From positions 1,364,001-1,428,000 of the forward strand of contig BJKQ01000004.1 of the NCBI GenBank assembly GCA_006538405.1: DNA of 64,000 bases, read 5' to 3'. Below are positions 10,334 to 22,303 of this stretch, in pieces. Position numbers and translations under genes: made by a program. This DNA is from Hansfordia pulvinata (Eukaryota; Ascomycota; Sordariomycetes; Xylariales). Each line of letters begins with the position of its first letter. The first letter of the stretch is position 1. The notes beneath the pieces are model-generated. The model was not told where the DNA came from. It did no database searches and saw only the letters and a list, made by a program, of their open reading frames with translations.

Positions 10334-11109
10334 GTCTGTGGCTTTGCCACCTCTTCCCCTATCCTCCTTCCGCCTCCATATCTCTATATCTTTGGGCTCG
10401 GAAGCGGCCTTCGGCGTTGGGTTGGTGGAACCCGGGGATCTTCGCAGTCTGTATGTTAATTGGATTTATACGCTGCTTGACCGAGAGGGAAAGGAGACAG
10501 GGAGGACATGGCAGTCGGTCTCTAAAGGCTCGTAGAGAGAATAAAGGCGGCTTGACGCTTTAAAGATTTGCAGCCGTATTAGCTGTTTGGCTCGCGCCTC
10601 AGTCTCGAAAAACAATTCAAATGCCCATGACGAAACAATACCCTGAACAGCCCGATACCGAATGTCAAGACTCCCTCATTGGTAACATCACCGGAGCGGA
10701 GTCGTAGGTTTTCTCCCATACGCTCGCGAGTTTTGAATTTTGCAGTATATTATATGACTGACCAAATCCTTTCTTTCCATCCAAGCCTGACCTATGCAAA
10801 GCAGGTACGGTCGCAGTGCCATGAACTTGCCGCCCACATCAACATGCGACCCCTGTTCACCAAACAGCTCTTGATCGCTGCTTATCTTGCGTCGGGGCCT
10901 TGAGGAAAGCTGGCCCACGCATGCGTTGCTGATCGCGGCAGGCCAAAAGCCCAGCCGGCCACAGATTGCCAAGCCGTAGCTTCACAAGCACAGATAGACC
11001 CACTGTGCTCATTCCCTGCGTTTGATCTTCCTCTGGTTTTTTGTTTTAATCTATCCACCGATGCAGTGTATCCCCGTGAGGCCTCGTCTTTTCATTTTAC
11101 ATCTCTGAC
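10334..11109. other. Convergent intergenic region (3' flanks of ilv6 and OTC)
   Basis: No gene is supported. It lies between two converging genes, so both 3' UTRs and polyadenylation regions should be here. It is less GC-rich than the flanking coding DNA. Confidence 0.65.
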
Positions 11110-12430
11110 CTACTCAATTGAGCCCTTCTTGGCGACGAAGGCGTCAAGCACGGCTTTGGAACGGACGAGTTAGCGTGTTTTGGGATCAGAGGCAGAGGAA
11201 ACGCAGGACGCAGGACAAGATCGGTAACACAAGGAGGAGGCGCAACGGTCTCCGGGGGCCTGTAGCAACTTACCAACAGCGGCCCACAGGCGGTTCTCGG
11301 CCTCCTGGAAGACGAGGGAGCGGTCCGAGTAGAACACGTCGTCGTCCACCTCCTCAGGCTTGCGAGGGAGGCAGTGCATGAACTTCCACGAGGGGTTGGC
11401 ACCGCCGCGGCGGGCCAGGTCGTGGGTGACCTGGAAGCCGGCAAAGTCGCGCAGGCGGCGCTTCTTGTCCTCCTCCTGGCCCATGGAGACCCAGGTGTCG
11501 GTGACGACGACGTCGGCGCCCGCCAGCGCGTCCTCGGGCCGCTCGTGCAGCTCGAGGCGGCCGCCGCCGGCGTCGGGCCTCGAGGCGTGCTCCGCGACGG
11601 CGGCGGCCACGGCGTCGGGGACGCCGTAGCCGCGGGGCGACGCGACGGAGACGTCCACGCCCAGCTTGGCGCAGCCCAGGGCCAGGTCGAAGAGCACGTT
11701 GTTCGAGTCGCCGACCCACGCGACCTTGAGGCCGGCGGGGACGAGGGCCTGCGGGGAGCCGAAGGTCTCGTGGATGGTCAGGAGATCAGCCACGGTCTGC
11801 AGGGGGTGGGCGTCGTCGGACAGCGCGTTGATGACGGGCACGCTCGAGTGCTTGCTCAGCTCGGTGATGTCCGAGTGCGGGCCGACGCGGGCCACGATAC
11901 ACGAGGTCATGGACGAGATGACGCGGGCTGTGTCTAGCAGCGACTCGTTGACCTGTTCGCCGTCCAATTTCCATTCCGGGTGAGCAACTCGTCGCTGAAG
12001 CAGTAGAGAGAGAGAGAGAGAGAAAGGGGAATGGGAGGGTTCAAGGTTGAGCACATACGCCTAATTGGATGTCGTCCTTGCCCAGGAACATGGGGTGGCC
12101 GCCGAGCATGGCGACAGCGGCCTCGGTCGAGACCCGGGTCCGGGTGCTGCGCTTGTTGAAGACCATGGAGACGGTCTGGTGGGCGAGGCCCTGGCGCAGG
12201 CGCTCGGGGACGCCGTGCCCGCCCCGGACAGACTGCTTGAAGGCGGCGGCGTTGCGGACCAGTGTGGACAGCTCCGGCGCCGACAGGTCCTGGATGGATT
12301 GCAGGTGGCGCGCGCGAGCCGGCGAGGACGCCGAGAAGCACCGCTTCGCGGGCGCGCTCTGCAGAAAGCGGCCCGCGAGGCGAAGAGAGGACGGCTGGAT
12401 CATGGCGATGGTCAATGCCAGGGAGTCCAC
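11110..12430 (-). CDS. argB: Ornithine carbamoyltransferase, mitochondrial
   Basis: The enzyme makes citrulline from ornithine and carbamoyl phosphate in arginine synthesis, in the mitochondrial matrix. The model on the minus strand is exons 12430-12059, 11952-11274 and 11153-11110, 364 residues. A transit-like N-terminus rich in Arg, Ser and Ala runs to about residue 40. Family motifs are STRTR at 95-99 (carbamoyl phosphate), DDAHPLQTVADLL, VAWVGDSNNV, SMGQE and FMHCLPRKPEEVDDDVF, whose HCLP carries the ornithine-site cysteine. Intron 1 has GTATGT and CAG and joins DDIQLG to VNESLLDT. Intron 2 has GTAAGT and AAAG and joins LWAAV to AVLDAFVAKKGSIE. Intron 1 contains a (GA)n tract. The third exon is only 44 nt. 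A TGAGTCA box lies 186 bp upstream. All catalytic motifs are intact. Confidence 0.96.
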
Positions 12431-14143
12431 GGGGATAGGAGTTCGATGGGTGGCCCGGGCCTTGCTCTCGGCCGCCGGCGGAGGGTGGAATAGAGAGATA
12501 GATGAAGTTGTTTCGTCTGCCTGCTCGGTTGATGGGTCCCAGGGCGGGCCGGTCTGCGGAGCTTGCTGGGGGTGACTAGGCAGGCAAGGCTCGATCAGGC
12601 CGTATCCAGCAAAGGTGAGTCAAGCTGGTGAGGAACCGATGACAATTCTTATTATCGTCGCTGGGATTTGGCCTGACCGTTGCTGTCGAGGGCGGGCTCG
12701 TGGGTTCACCCGCGAGAGGCGAAAAGGCGGTAGGCCCGATTGGGGAAAGCTCCCCAGGAACAGAGGCAGGGCCTACACATCACATCCATCGTGCTTGGTT
12801 CCCACGTACCTAAAATACCTACTACGCGCACCTACTCGTATGTGCCCTTGGACAGGCGATTGTTGAAGAACGACGGTGAGGTGTCGGGCTGACCATAGCA
12901 GGTGGTGGGCTCGGCCGCATTCAGGAGGCATCGCCACCTCCCACCTACCTTTGCTCTTTCTTGTCTATTCCTGGCGCCTGATGATGTGCGATTCTCAGTC
13001 GAATATCGGCAACGGCTAACATCCACCATGCGCCGAGTACCTCGTCGAATAGCGGTCGCGGTTTTCTGTCAGGCGAACGCCCGGACCGGAGCGGCTGGGC
13101 TACCCGTCCTTCGAACACGTACAGTGTACCCGGTATCCGTACCGTGCCGTACTTCAACTCGGGCTCGTAATCGGATTGGCCAACACAATTATTGGACAGC
13201 GCCGACAGACAACTGGGACCTGGCGCAGCGGATGTGATTCAGGCACCGATGTACTCGCAGGTGTGGCTCAGTACATGTCAGTACCTTAGATACCAACAAT
13301 GATCTAGAGACATGTACCTACCACCTACACGCACAGGCACGGGCGCCTGAGGCGCATGAATACTCGTGTGTAATCGTAGGGATTGAGAGACACTCGTCTT
13401 CTCATCAGTCGGCGATATTCAATCGGCAGAGCTCACATGATGTGTCTGACTGCAGCCAATCATGATGCTACATCATCTATGGCTGGTCTCGTTCCAGGGG
13501 ACTGAAGACACAAGTCAGCCTGTGCTGGAGTCCGACACATCTGCTGTAAGTACATGCAAGTATCCCTTGCATCGCTTGGATGTACGAGTACTCACTGACA
13601 CAGCCCGGGACCAGAAGCCGCTGCAAGCCCCCGATCGGGGTATCCGGGGGGGCGACTTGGGGGACTGGCGGTGCTTGTAGTGGGCTGCCGTGGCGCCAGC
13701 AGCCGCCAACGGCCTCGTCTCAGGGGCCAATGTACAGCCAAGGCCCGGGTTGGAACAGCGCAACATCGAACATGGATGGAGGGCTGTGAGGTGGCAATGA
13801 CGACGACTGGCTGAGGAGCTGGGCGGCGCAACGCCAACGTCGACTCCAGCCTCGGCCTCTCCTGGCCCGTCCATCCGTCCGTCATCCATGCTCTGCGTCT
13901 TACTCAGTCCCGCTCCAAAACACAACTCTACCCTCTTGGATGCCGCTTCACAACTCCCAACCCGCCCCAGCCGCTGTCCATCTGCGCGGTCATCCCACAG
14001 CCGCTCGCCTCTCCCAACGTTTGCGACCGCAAGGCAGCCAGCGATGCCCCACCCTCCCTGCTGATCCCGAAATCGCTCCGCTCTCACGTTAAGACGCCAC
14101 TCCGCCCTGCTCCGCGTCCACCAGGCTGCTCTCCTGCATCGCC
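12431..14143. other. Divergent intergenic region between OTC and Tag1-like gene
   Basis: No gene is supported. It serves as promoter DNA for the minus-strand OTC gene and the plus-strand gene at 14144. It holds a TGAGTCA box at 12616-12622 and several GTACCTA/CGAGTAC motifs (about 12800-12840, 13290-13330 and 13580). From about 13840 it is C-rich and leader-like. Confidence 0.6.
12616..12622. promoter_or_regulatory. TGAGTCA box (Gcn4/CPC-1/CpcA consensus)
   Basis: A perfect TGA(C/G)TCA site lies 186 bp upstream of the ornithine carbamoyltransferase start on the minus strand. It matches the site upstream of the neighbouring branched-chain gene and suggests shared cross-pathway control; this is inferred. 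Confidence 0.55.
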
Positions 14144-16989
14144 ATGTCCGAATCCGAATCTTCGCCCCTGCTTGGGCCGGCAGGTAAAGGCAAAGGCAAG
14201 GCTCCGGCCGGCCCGGCCGACTCGGCCGACCACGGCGAGTCCACTCCGCTGCTGTCCAGCACCACCGACACTCCTCGCTACGATGGTGAGAGCGACTCTC
14301 CGCCGGACCAAGACCGCCCCATTTCCCGCCGCAGCCTGGTCTCCTCTCTCGCCTCTTCAACAAGCAAGTCCAAGAGTGTGAGGTGGGCCTCCGGTGTCGC
14401 CATCGGCCTTCTCTCGGCCGCCATCGTCGCCATTGTCATCCTGGCCTTCATCCTGCCCAATACCCTGCAAGAGTATGCCCAGCAGGCCGCTGTTCTTGAG
14501 CCCACGAACCTCTCCATCGACTCCATCACCACCGACGGCGTGCGCGCACGTGTTCAGGCCAAGCTGCGTCTCGATGGCTCTCGCGTCGCCAACCACAACG
14601 TCCGTCGCATGGGCCGCGCGGCCACCTGGGTAGCCTATCAAGTCGCCACCGACGAGACCCGGCTCATTGTGACCATGCCCGACTATCACGATGTCGCTCT
14701 GGGCAGTGCCGTCATTCCCTCGCAGACCATTAACCTGCGCGACGGAGACGTCACCACCTTCGACTTCGTCGCTGACATTGCCCCGGGGACTTGGACGGGA
14801 TTCGCTTGGTAGCAAACGACTGGTTGGATGATAGGTTGGAGAAGCTGCGCCTACAAGGCAAGGCCGATGTCAACCTGAAGTCCGGCATCTTGCCGCTCGG
14901 CACACACGCGATCGCCGAATCTCTGGTTTTCCAAGGTCAAGCCCTCTTCCGTTCCTTTGCCTCTTTATACTATGGGGAGAAAGTATTCTCCTGAGAGCGC
15001 GTACCCGCGAGCTCATTGTGGTCTCCTTCTCATCAGCTGCATGGGCCCCATCAGACTGACTCCTCGCAGCCAAAAACCTGCCCACCGTCCCCAAGTACAA
15101 CATCAGCCGCTTCAACGTACAAGATGGCCCCTTCGAAGGGACTATGCTGGCCGATGTCTCCGTGTCAGCTTTCAACAGCTACCCCGTCGAATTTGATGTT
15201 CCAGAGCTCGCTTTTGACATCCTTCTCCCCGGATGCGACGAGGGCGATTTGATTCTGGTTGCAGAAGCCGTCACCAGCGAAGTTCACATCCAGCCTCAGA
15301 CTCGGGTCGATGCCGATGTTAACGGGGTGATTCGCGAATTGCCCGAGTCTCTGACCCGACAATGCCCTCACTCAGACTCCTCGCCACTTGACTTACTCCT
15401 CAAGTCATTTATGCACGGTGAACCCGCCACCATGTTTGTCCGTGGCAGCAGCCATCCAGATGGCAGTACGCCGAAGTGGATAGCCGAGCTGCTGTCCAGC
15501 GTCACTGTTCCAGTGCCGTTCCCCGGGAGAAGCCTCGACGGGCTCATCCGGAGCTTCGCCATGACGGACACCAGCTTCACGATGCCGGACCCCTTCGCTG
15601 ACCCGGGTGACCCCAACGGCAGCCCCAAGTTTTCTGGCACCATTGTCGTCACTGCCGGTGTGCCGTCTGAGATGAACTTTGGCATTGACGTTACCAACGT
15701 CAGGGCCTCCGCAGATGTGTTTTACAAGAAGAAGAAGCTAGGGGAGCTCAACGTGCGCAAATGGCAGAGTGCCAACTCGACTCGAGTGGAAGGCAAGGAT
15801 GGCGGAGAGCCGACGTTGAGAATCACATCGCGGATGAACCAGGTCCCCCTCAAGGTCACCGACAGCGACGTCTTCACCGACGTGATTTCAGCGTTGATCT
15901 TTGGTGGAAAGCAGGTCAATCTTGACGTCAAGGCCGCGGTCGACGCCAAGGTGGTCACGAAGCTTGGCAAGCTGGTGGTGAAGGAGGTGCCTGCTCAAGG
16001 CAAATTCCCAGTAAAACGTCCGTCTTGAATGCTCCGACCCTGCCGCGTTGCTCTTCCAGCCAGCCAGTCTTTCAGGGCGCGGCTGAGTCACCCAGTACGG
16101 TCACTCTACCTTTCGGCAGCTGTCTCTTGGGGGCCAATGCTCGATCTTTGCTGACGTTCTTCTCAGCCCTGCCCAAGGGCTCTATGGGCAGAATTGCGCC
16201 CAAGGTCGGGTCCCTTCGAGTGGCTGACACGACTTCGGACTCGATTACGCTCCAGGCGGCGGTCAAGGCCACGAACCCCACGCCCTACTCGGCCACCATC
16301 CCCTACGCGAATGTGCACATTCTGCACAACGGTACACTTCTGGGTGATGCAACGGTCAGAGATCTCAACATCGTCACGGGCGCCAATAAAGACATTGTAG
16401 TGAAGGCCAAATGGAACCCCCATCGAAGCGGCGACAAGGGCCGAAGAGTCGGCCGCGACCTAATCTCGCAATACCTGTCCGGATACAACACGACCCTCAC
16501 CGTCAAAGCCCACCGGGAAAGCATTCCGGGCCAGCCTATCATATGCGAGGGCCTCTCCAGATTCAACTTCACGTTTGATACGCCGAGGATAGGCCTGCCT
16601 GGTGGGTCGCCAGACGAGACTGGGTCCCATTTCATCCGAGAGGCAACCTTCCACATTTTATCTTCAACCGCCACCTTCCAGTTGGCCTCCCCACTTGAGC
16701 ACAACACGATATATTTGGACTTTGTGAACGCGACGGCGTTCTACAACCACACAGAGTCGGTCGGCCGCATTGAGTATGATCTGCCGTTCGCGGCACCACC
16801 AGGCATATCCGAGACACCCGCCTGCCAGTGGATTGGTCCCTGGGGTCCGTTGGGTACGATGCTTTAAAGAACGCGGTTGGTGGCAGGCTCAAGCTCGATG
16901 CTCGAGCAGACGTGGATGTGCGCCTCGGCAATTGGCAGGAGTCTTTCTGGTTCCAGGGGCAGGGCATAGGAGCAAACGTCCGACTGTGA
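14144..16989 (+). CDS. TAG1: Tag1-like vacuolar membrane protein (DUF3712/LEA-2-like), frame broken twice
   Basis: This is a large single-pass protein. A cytosolic N-terminus of about 80 residues precedes one transmembrane segment (about 82-104) and a long lumenal part made of repeated beta-rich LEA-2/DUF3712-like units, for example TNLSIDSITTDGVRARVQA, KYNISRFNVQDGPF and NPTPYSATIPYANVHI. Yeast Tag1 acts at the vacuole in terminating autophagy; many fungal copies are labelled pre-rRNA processing protein. The N-terminus carries two acidic dileucine signals, ESSPLL (5-10) and ESTPLL (32-37), which fit AP-3 sorting to the vacuole. Introns are 14936-15069 (GTCAAG, CTGAC, GCAG) and 16018-16166 (GTCCGT, TCAG). 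Two one-base losses break the frame: at the CCCCGGGG run 14781-14788, before DLDGIRLVANDWL, and in the C run 16817-16819, before RLPVDWSLGSVGYD. Adding both gives 854 residues ending at 16989. Confidence 0.82.
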
Positions 16990-19712
16990 GCGTGGTGTCG
17001 CTTTTGCACACGAGTCTCTCGCGTGCCTGTCCATATTGATTACTTGTTTAGCGGCGTTGGAGTTATGAATCGGGCTCAGGGGTATATCACTCGAGGGACC
17101 TGTCTATAGCAAGAGCCTGTATTTGGAATTGGAATTTGGAGTCTTCGCCGACTTGACTTGCCCATTTTTGTCCATCGTCGAAAGGGACCTCCTTTACACC
17201 ATCCACCTACGCACTTGATGGAATCTACTCGTCCAAGCAGGCGCCTCTACGGCGCTACTGCACCTGAAAGCTTCGCCGCCTCTGCCAAAAGGGGAATTCG
17301 TGAGTCCAATGAGCACGCCGCAGCAAGTTGAAACTAACGTCCTAACCGTCGTCCTGGCTCATGAGCCTCGAGGCCGCGTGCACGAACCCACCTGCGCACA
17401 CACACACACTTGCATTTGACAGCATGCCGAGAAGCCGGATGGCGCAGCGCGCCAAGATCGGCTTGAAGAGATTCGCCAGCCTCGCTATGACCGATGGGTT
17501 GCAAACTCTAGTGCTATCCACCAGGGTGGCGCCGGGAGTGGATGGCAACGGGCGGCACTGGATCAATCATACTCGTAGTGGCGACAGCACGGCATGATTC
17601 TCGCCGCTGGGGGATTTCCACCCGGCCCGTCAGGGAGCCCGAGCGGCAAGATGCTGCGGAAAAGAGGGTCGCGTGGTCGCCGAGGATGCCGAAAGATCTG
17701 GCAGCGACTGCAGGAAGAAATGGTGCAGCAAGATCTCTCCCGCCAGTCGTTCAGTTCGGATCGCCCCTAGCTGGCGACCACCCAATCCGTCGCATCTGCC
17801 GGGTGTTTCCACAGACCGAACCCCGGGCGCGGAGAGGGGCCCACAGTCGCCCCCCGACGCCCTCGGCCGCATCGTGTCACTGCTCCTTTCACAAGCAGCC
17901 CACCCATGTAGCCTTGCTCCAGACTTGGAAGTCCAGGCAACAAGGTTCGGTGCCATCTTTATCGGCGCCGGTCTGAGAGCCGTTTGATTCGTTGGCACCA
18001 GCAACATGGCACCAGTGGGTACGAACTATGGGGGGCCAGGGACGGAAGTCCAGGGTTCGAGAAGCATGCAGTCTTTTTTGTATCCAAATGATATGACATT
18101 GCTCCGGTTCTAGACCGCCTGGGGGGTCGCCGAGCACCTGGTTTGTGTCATATCATCAATTGAATGTCAGCAGGGTTGACTCGGCAAAAAAGGGGGGAGG
18201 GGTCTTTGCCTGTGCGAGCCCGAGACGCCGCCTTTCGCCACGCCAGCTCCAATGCGCACTCACGGCCCATCCGGAATACGGATACTGTTTCACTAAGAAG
18301 AGAAAGGAAAGAAAGGCTGTGTGAGAGAGAGAGAAGGAGATGAGCCGCGCCGGTCTGTCGAAAAGGCGAAGAGCAGAGTCGCTCATCACGATCGCGCTAC
18401 TGCAGCGGCGACGACGGGGAAGGTTTACGGCACGGCTCTGGTACCCAGTCCATAGATATTCGGCATTAAGCGACTTTTAGTTGCCGCTCAGCATTTATCA
18501 GCAGTGTCGGCCCAGTCTGACAAGGAGTTCGTCCCCTCGGGCGGTGGTGGCAGCGAGGCAGGCAAAGTGGCAAATTCTTCTCGCTCCTTGTTGTCGAGGC
18601 GGCTTAGACAACCACTCCGCAAGCTGGCCCCGGGCCGCAAGTATGACTCGGCTTTTGCAACCAGCCTGGAGATACCAGACAGGGAGGATCGGGCGCGTCC
18701 GTGGTCGCTGCCCATCGCGCTACCCAGGGACCGACCTCGAGGGGTATCTTGGATTTTGGTCGCCGTTCAAGCTTTTTTTCGCGAGCGGCTAACGGCGATA
18801 TACCCGTGGGTGGCCAACAAGGGTGGAAAGCGGCTGCCTTCTGTCGCAGAGGCGGTGCCTGTCGGCCGTAGCGCTCAAGCTCGTTGTGGACGGGAGAGTC
18901 AAAGGCAGGACCATTGCCCTTGGGTGGGTGGTGATTCCCCCTCTTCGCCTGCTTCCCCATTCACGTGTATTGGGTACATTAGCGAGGCACGGTAAGTCCC
19001 GTCAGGCGACGAAGAAAGCCCGCCGGGACATGTTGACAAAGAAGCTGAGGCAAGTGACTACCAGGTACCGTAGCTACTCGGTCCAGGAGGTGCGCCGCAA
19101 GTTCACCAGAGGCGCCACGCCCGCCTCCCGTTCGCTCACGCGAGTAAGCACCGGTGTGCCCGTTGGGTTCCCGCCACATCTGCGGACCGACGGTGCTGAT
19201 ACTCATGATCGACAACCCGTAGCTGCGGCATGAATGTGCGAGGCAGGATCGTGGCGAATCGATCGAAATAACGCGCGACGGGTCTCTTTTTCTGTCTGTC
19301 TCTGTCTGTCTGTCTGCCTGTCTCTGTCTCTCTGTCTCTCTCTCCGTCTCTATGTTTCCCCACACTGCGCATACCGCGAGGGCGGGTCTGTCTGTGTGCT
19401 TCTGCCTGGACGGCTCCGACGGCACGGGAGAACCGGCCTCCAGAATTGGACTGCCTTGGATTTAGAATTAAAAGTAGGCAGGGGCCCTTGCCAGCACCGG
19501 TTGACTGGTATTTGCCCTCTGGCAACTCAACCTCCATAACACAATAAACAACAACAACAACAACAAAAACATCACCGTCACCTTCACCCAAGCTACCCGT
19601 CGCCGATAAAGCAGGCCGGGAGAAGAGAACCAACACCCAAGAAACATAAAAACGAACCGACAAGAAAGCCAGTCGCACACAAATTCATAAAAGAGAGAGA
19701 GAAAGAGAAGAG
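16990..19712. other. Intergenic region, no gene supported
   Basis: About 2.7 kb without a recognisable coding region. Open frames on both strands are short, overlap and have no convincing composition. A (TCTG/TCTC)n tract is at 19291-19350. From about 19545 an A- and CAA-rich leader precedes the secreted-protein start at 19713. Confidence 0.6.
19291..19350. repeat. (TCTG/TCTC)n microsatellite
   Basis: About 60 bases of interspersed TCTG and TCTC units, some 360 bp upstream of the six-cysteine secreted protein. Confidence 0.85.
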
Positions 19713-20045
19713 ATGAAGTCATTCCTCATGCTCGGCCTGGTGGGCCTGCTGTCGACGGCGGTCAGCGGGCTCGTCGTCGACGCAGGCCAGGTCGGGCGGT
19801 CGGACCCGGGGTTTATGAAGCGATACGTGCACGGGACGAAGCAGTGCAGGGATGTGAGGTGCGAGAACGATGAGACGTGCAAGAATGCGTATGAGTCGAC
19901 GTTCCGCAGTGAAGACGACCACCGGGCCGGGAAGGTGTGGTACAAAACGTTCTGCGACGAATGCGAAGGGGTCAAGATTAAGGACGGGGTCGTTAAGAAG
20001 AAGGGGAAATGCACACGGGGCAGCAGAACTGAAGTAGTAGGATAG
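19713..20045 (+). CDS. Small cysteine-rich secreted protein, 110 aa
   Basis: This is a single exon of 110 residues. The first 19 residues (hydrophobic FLMLGLVGLLSTAVSG) form a clear signal peptide. The mature chain is short and basic, with six cysteines in the order QC, RC, TC, FC, EC, KC, which suggests three disulfide bridges; spacing is close in the first trio and across the FCDEC pair. The leader is A-rich with repeated CAA triplets (about 19549-19570), common before well-translated fungal genes. The ATG at 19713 begins directly at the signal peptide and has AGAG before it. No known family is recognised. An effector, antimicrobial or adhesion role are all possible and cannot be separated from sequence alone. 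Confidence 0.75.
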   Translation: MKSFLMLGLVGLLSTAVSGLVVDAGQVGRSDPGFMKRYVHGTKQCRDVRCENDETCKNAYESTFRSEDDHRAGKVWYKTFCDECEGVKIKDGVVKKKGKCTRGSRTEVVG

Positions 20046-21350
20046 TACCTTAGGGAACAGGGTGCCTTGGATACTTATCTTAGGTACCGTACCTGTATAG
20101 AATACCTCTTGAAGAAAGCCTCTGTTAGTTTGTTCTGCATTCCGCAGCTTGCTTATTACCTTACGTTGCATGCGGGTGGAACGGTCAGCATAGAGTCAGT
20201 CATATGAGAGGGGGACATGGCCTAAAGACGGCAGAGAGAAGCGGTTGCGGGCGGGCCTTGACTGGCAGAGACGACCTGGCGCTGATATCTCTTCCGCGAC
20301 ACTTCCGACCTTGGCCGCGAACCGACCAAGGGGCACGTGGGGCGAGGGCGAGGCAGCGAAGAGATGCTGTATGGGCGAGGATATCTCGAAGAGGCAGAAC
20401 AGAACCACGGGGAGTCGGCGCTTGAATGCGGGCACGGGCGAGCGTTGAGGATACAATCACGAGGTACACTGGCAAGACTCGGATAGGTTAGGTACACGAG
20501 GTTGGTAGGTACATGGGTAGGTTCCTCTGTCTTTTAGTCTTCACAACAGCAGAGACGAGAACATGGATTCAGATGTCCTGTTAAGCTCGAACGAGGATGT
20601 ACCTCGGTTCATGTAAGGTCCAATTGATACGGTATGTTCATCGCTCCGCTTACATGTATTTAGTAGGTATATAGGTTGAGAACGGGAAACTGTAATAGAG
20701 AGACCCATGTACTTAAGAGCCCTATGCACTTAAGAGGTGCACGTAAGGTACAGTATATCCATTAATATACATGTACGCCCATCGTACTCTTTACCTGGTA
20801 CTTACCTTAAATATGTACCTAGGTAAAGACGCGATGAAAGAGGTTTATTATCCGCCTTCGACCACGGCGGGCAACTTGTTCACGCTTCGGCTGTTCTCTC
20901 ACTGCAAAATGGCGGTTGCAGCAGTCGACCCCACTATATTCCAGGCGGTCGGGTGTGACGTATGCAGGCCTACTACGACTGGAGTGAGAGGCACGGGAGG
21001 CTCTGCGCGGTCGTCGGGCAGTCGATCGATCTACGGGCGGCGTACGCGCGTGCGCACGTGCGCGTCAACGTGGGGATTTAATAAGGGTGCCACATTTTCA
21101 AAGGGGATGACTGCATGGGACGGAGCACAACTTATTAAGATGGTCCTGTATCGATGTAGCCCATCCAACCATCAACCGGCCGCAGACATCCTCCAACCAC
21201 CAACAGCAGCATCTCGACTCATCTTCTCTCACCTCACCTCACCTCGCCCCTCAGCCCAATCGAACTGCGCGACCGCCGCGCTCAAAAAAAAAAAGAAAAA
21301 AAGGAAAAAAAGAACACGGACAAGACAGGGGCAGGCTCCCCCGAAAAACA
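20046..21350. other. Intergenic region, no gene supported
   Basis: It contains many GTACCTA/TAGGTAC motifs (about 20085-20095, 20485-20525 and 20790-20825). An A-rich leader with AAAAAAAAAAGAAAAAAAGG near 21285-21310 precedes the small gene at 21351. A long open frame starting at 20771 overlaps that leader and is not coding-like in its first half. Confidence 0.55.
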
Positions 21351-21667
21351 ATGCCGCGCCTCCCCGTCCCGCGCATCGACCTGCGCAAGTCCTACTCGCC
21401 CTACGCCCGCCCCCGCGGCGCACATCCCGCTTCGTCGCCCTGTGGATGGCCACGCTCGTCGTGGTCCTGCTCATGACCATGTGGGTGACGACGATGACCC
21501 CGACTGCGACGGCGGTCACGGCGCCGGGCAGCGGTGGCGGTGGCAGCACCACCAGGGGGAAGAACGCCGCCGCCGCCGCCGCCGCCGGCCAGGTCGGCCT
21601 GGATGCCGCGGGCCGCAAGCCGCTGCGGGCTGGGCATGTCAAGGGCGCGGACGGGCAGGGCGGTTGA
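21351..21667 (+). CDS. Possible small single-pass membrane protein, one frame break
   Basis: The frame starting at 21351 reads MPRLPVPRIDLRKSYSPYAR and then runs into a stop after about 40 residues. One base added in the C run 21410-21414 joins it to RRTSRFVALWMATLVVVLLM, a basic stretch followed by a strong transmembrane segment, and then a Gly/Ala-rich tail ending at 21667. The corrected protein would have 105 residues and a type II topology. I do not recognise the family. The support is the basic-hydrophobic architecture, the A-rich leader, and the same one-base-loss pattern seen in four other genes here. It could instead be non-coding GC-rich DNA. Confidence 0.42.
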
Positions 21668-22303
21668 AGTCAGGGCAGGGAAAAGGCAAGGCAAGACAAG
21701 GCAGGGCGCGGTATTCGACGAGCCGCGCCTTGTCCGCCTCTCCCGTGACGTCCCAGCAGGCGATCGATGGCTGGCGGGCACCCCCAAGGAAAATGTTCTC
21801 TCTTTCCCGTGGCCACGCTTGGGGACGTTCAGAGGGGCTGTTTCTGCTTTGCGGACGCAACTACCCTCCCAGCATGTTCAGCACAATGCCGCATTCACCT
21901 GATCAGAAGCAGACCACGCAGCATGAACCAGGACGACCAAAGAGACAAAGCCCGGGGGGGACAATGGCGACAGACAGCACAGGACCAAAGAGGGCATTAT
22001 CCAGCGCGGCCAAACAAAGCTGGCGGTGCTGCTCCGTCGACCTTCTTTTGACGACTATGATCGGATTCCTACCTATTTATCACGGCGCAGCTTGCCTTGT
22101 TTTTCTCGCCTCGGACAAACCACCAAGTTACAGAATCTACAGACATCACGTCGCGTTTCCAGAAGAGCAGAGACATACAGTCGGCACGGTCGGAACACGA
22201 GCAAGCGGGACTTCTGAAGAAAGAACTGACTCACCTTCCCAACCCATCGCTCCGGACAGGACCCGTTGCAAAAAGAACCAGAAAAAGAAAAAGAAAAAGG
22301 ACG
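21668..22303. other. Intergenic region between two unrecognised genes
   Basis: Nothing recognisable. Open frames cross it on the plus strand but have no coding signature. An A/G-rich stretch (22265-22303) forms the leader of the next gene. Confidence 0.5.

Noticed and set aside
11374..11937. A plus-strand frame overlapping ornithine carbamoyltransferase
   Set aside because: It is a shadow of an exon carrying intact catalytic motifs on the minus strand.
20771..21667. A 298-codon frame starting in intergenic DNA
   Set aside because: Its first half is leader-like, A-rich DNA with TAGGTA motifs. Only the part after about 21410 looks coding, and it fits better with a start at 21351 and one base added.
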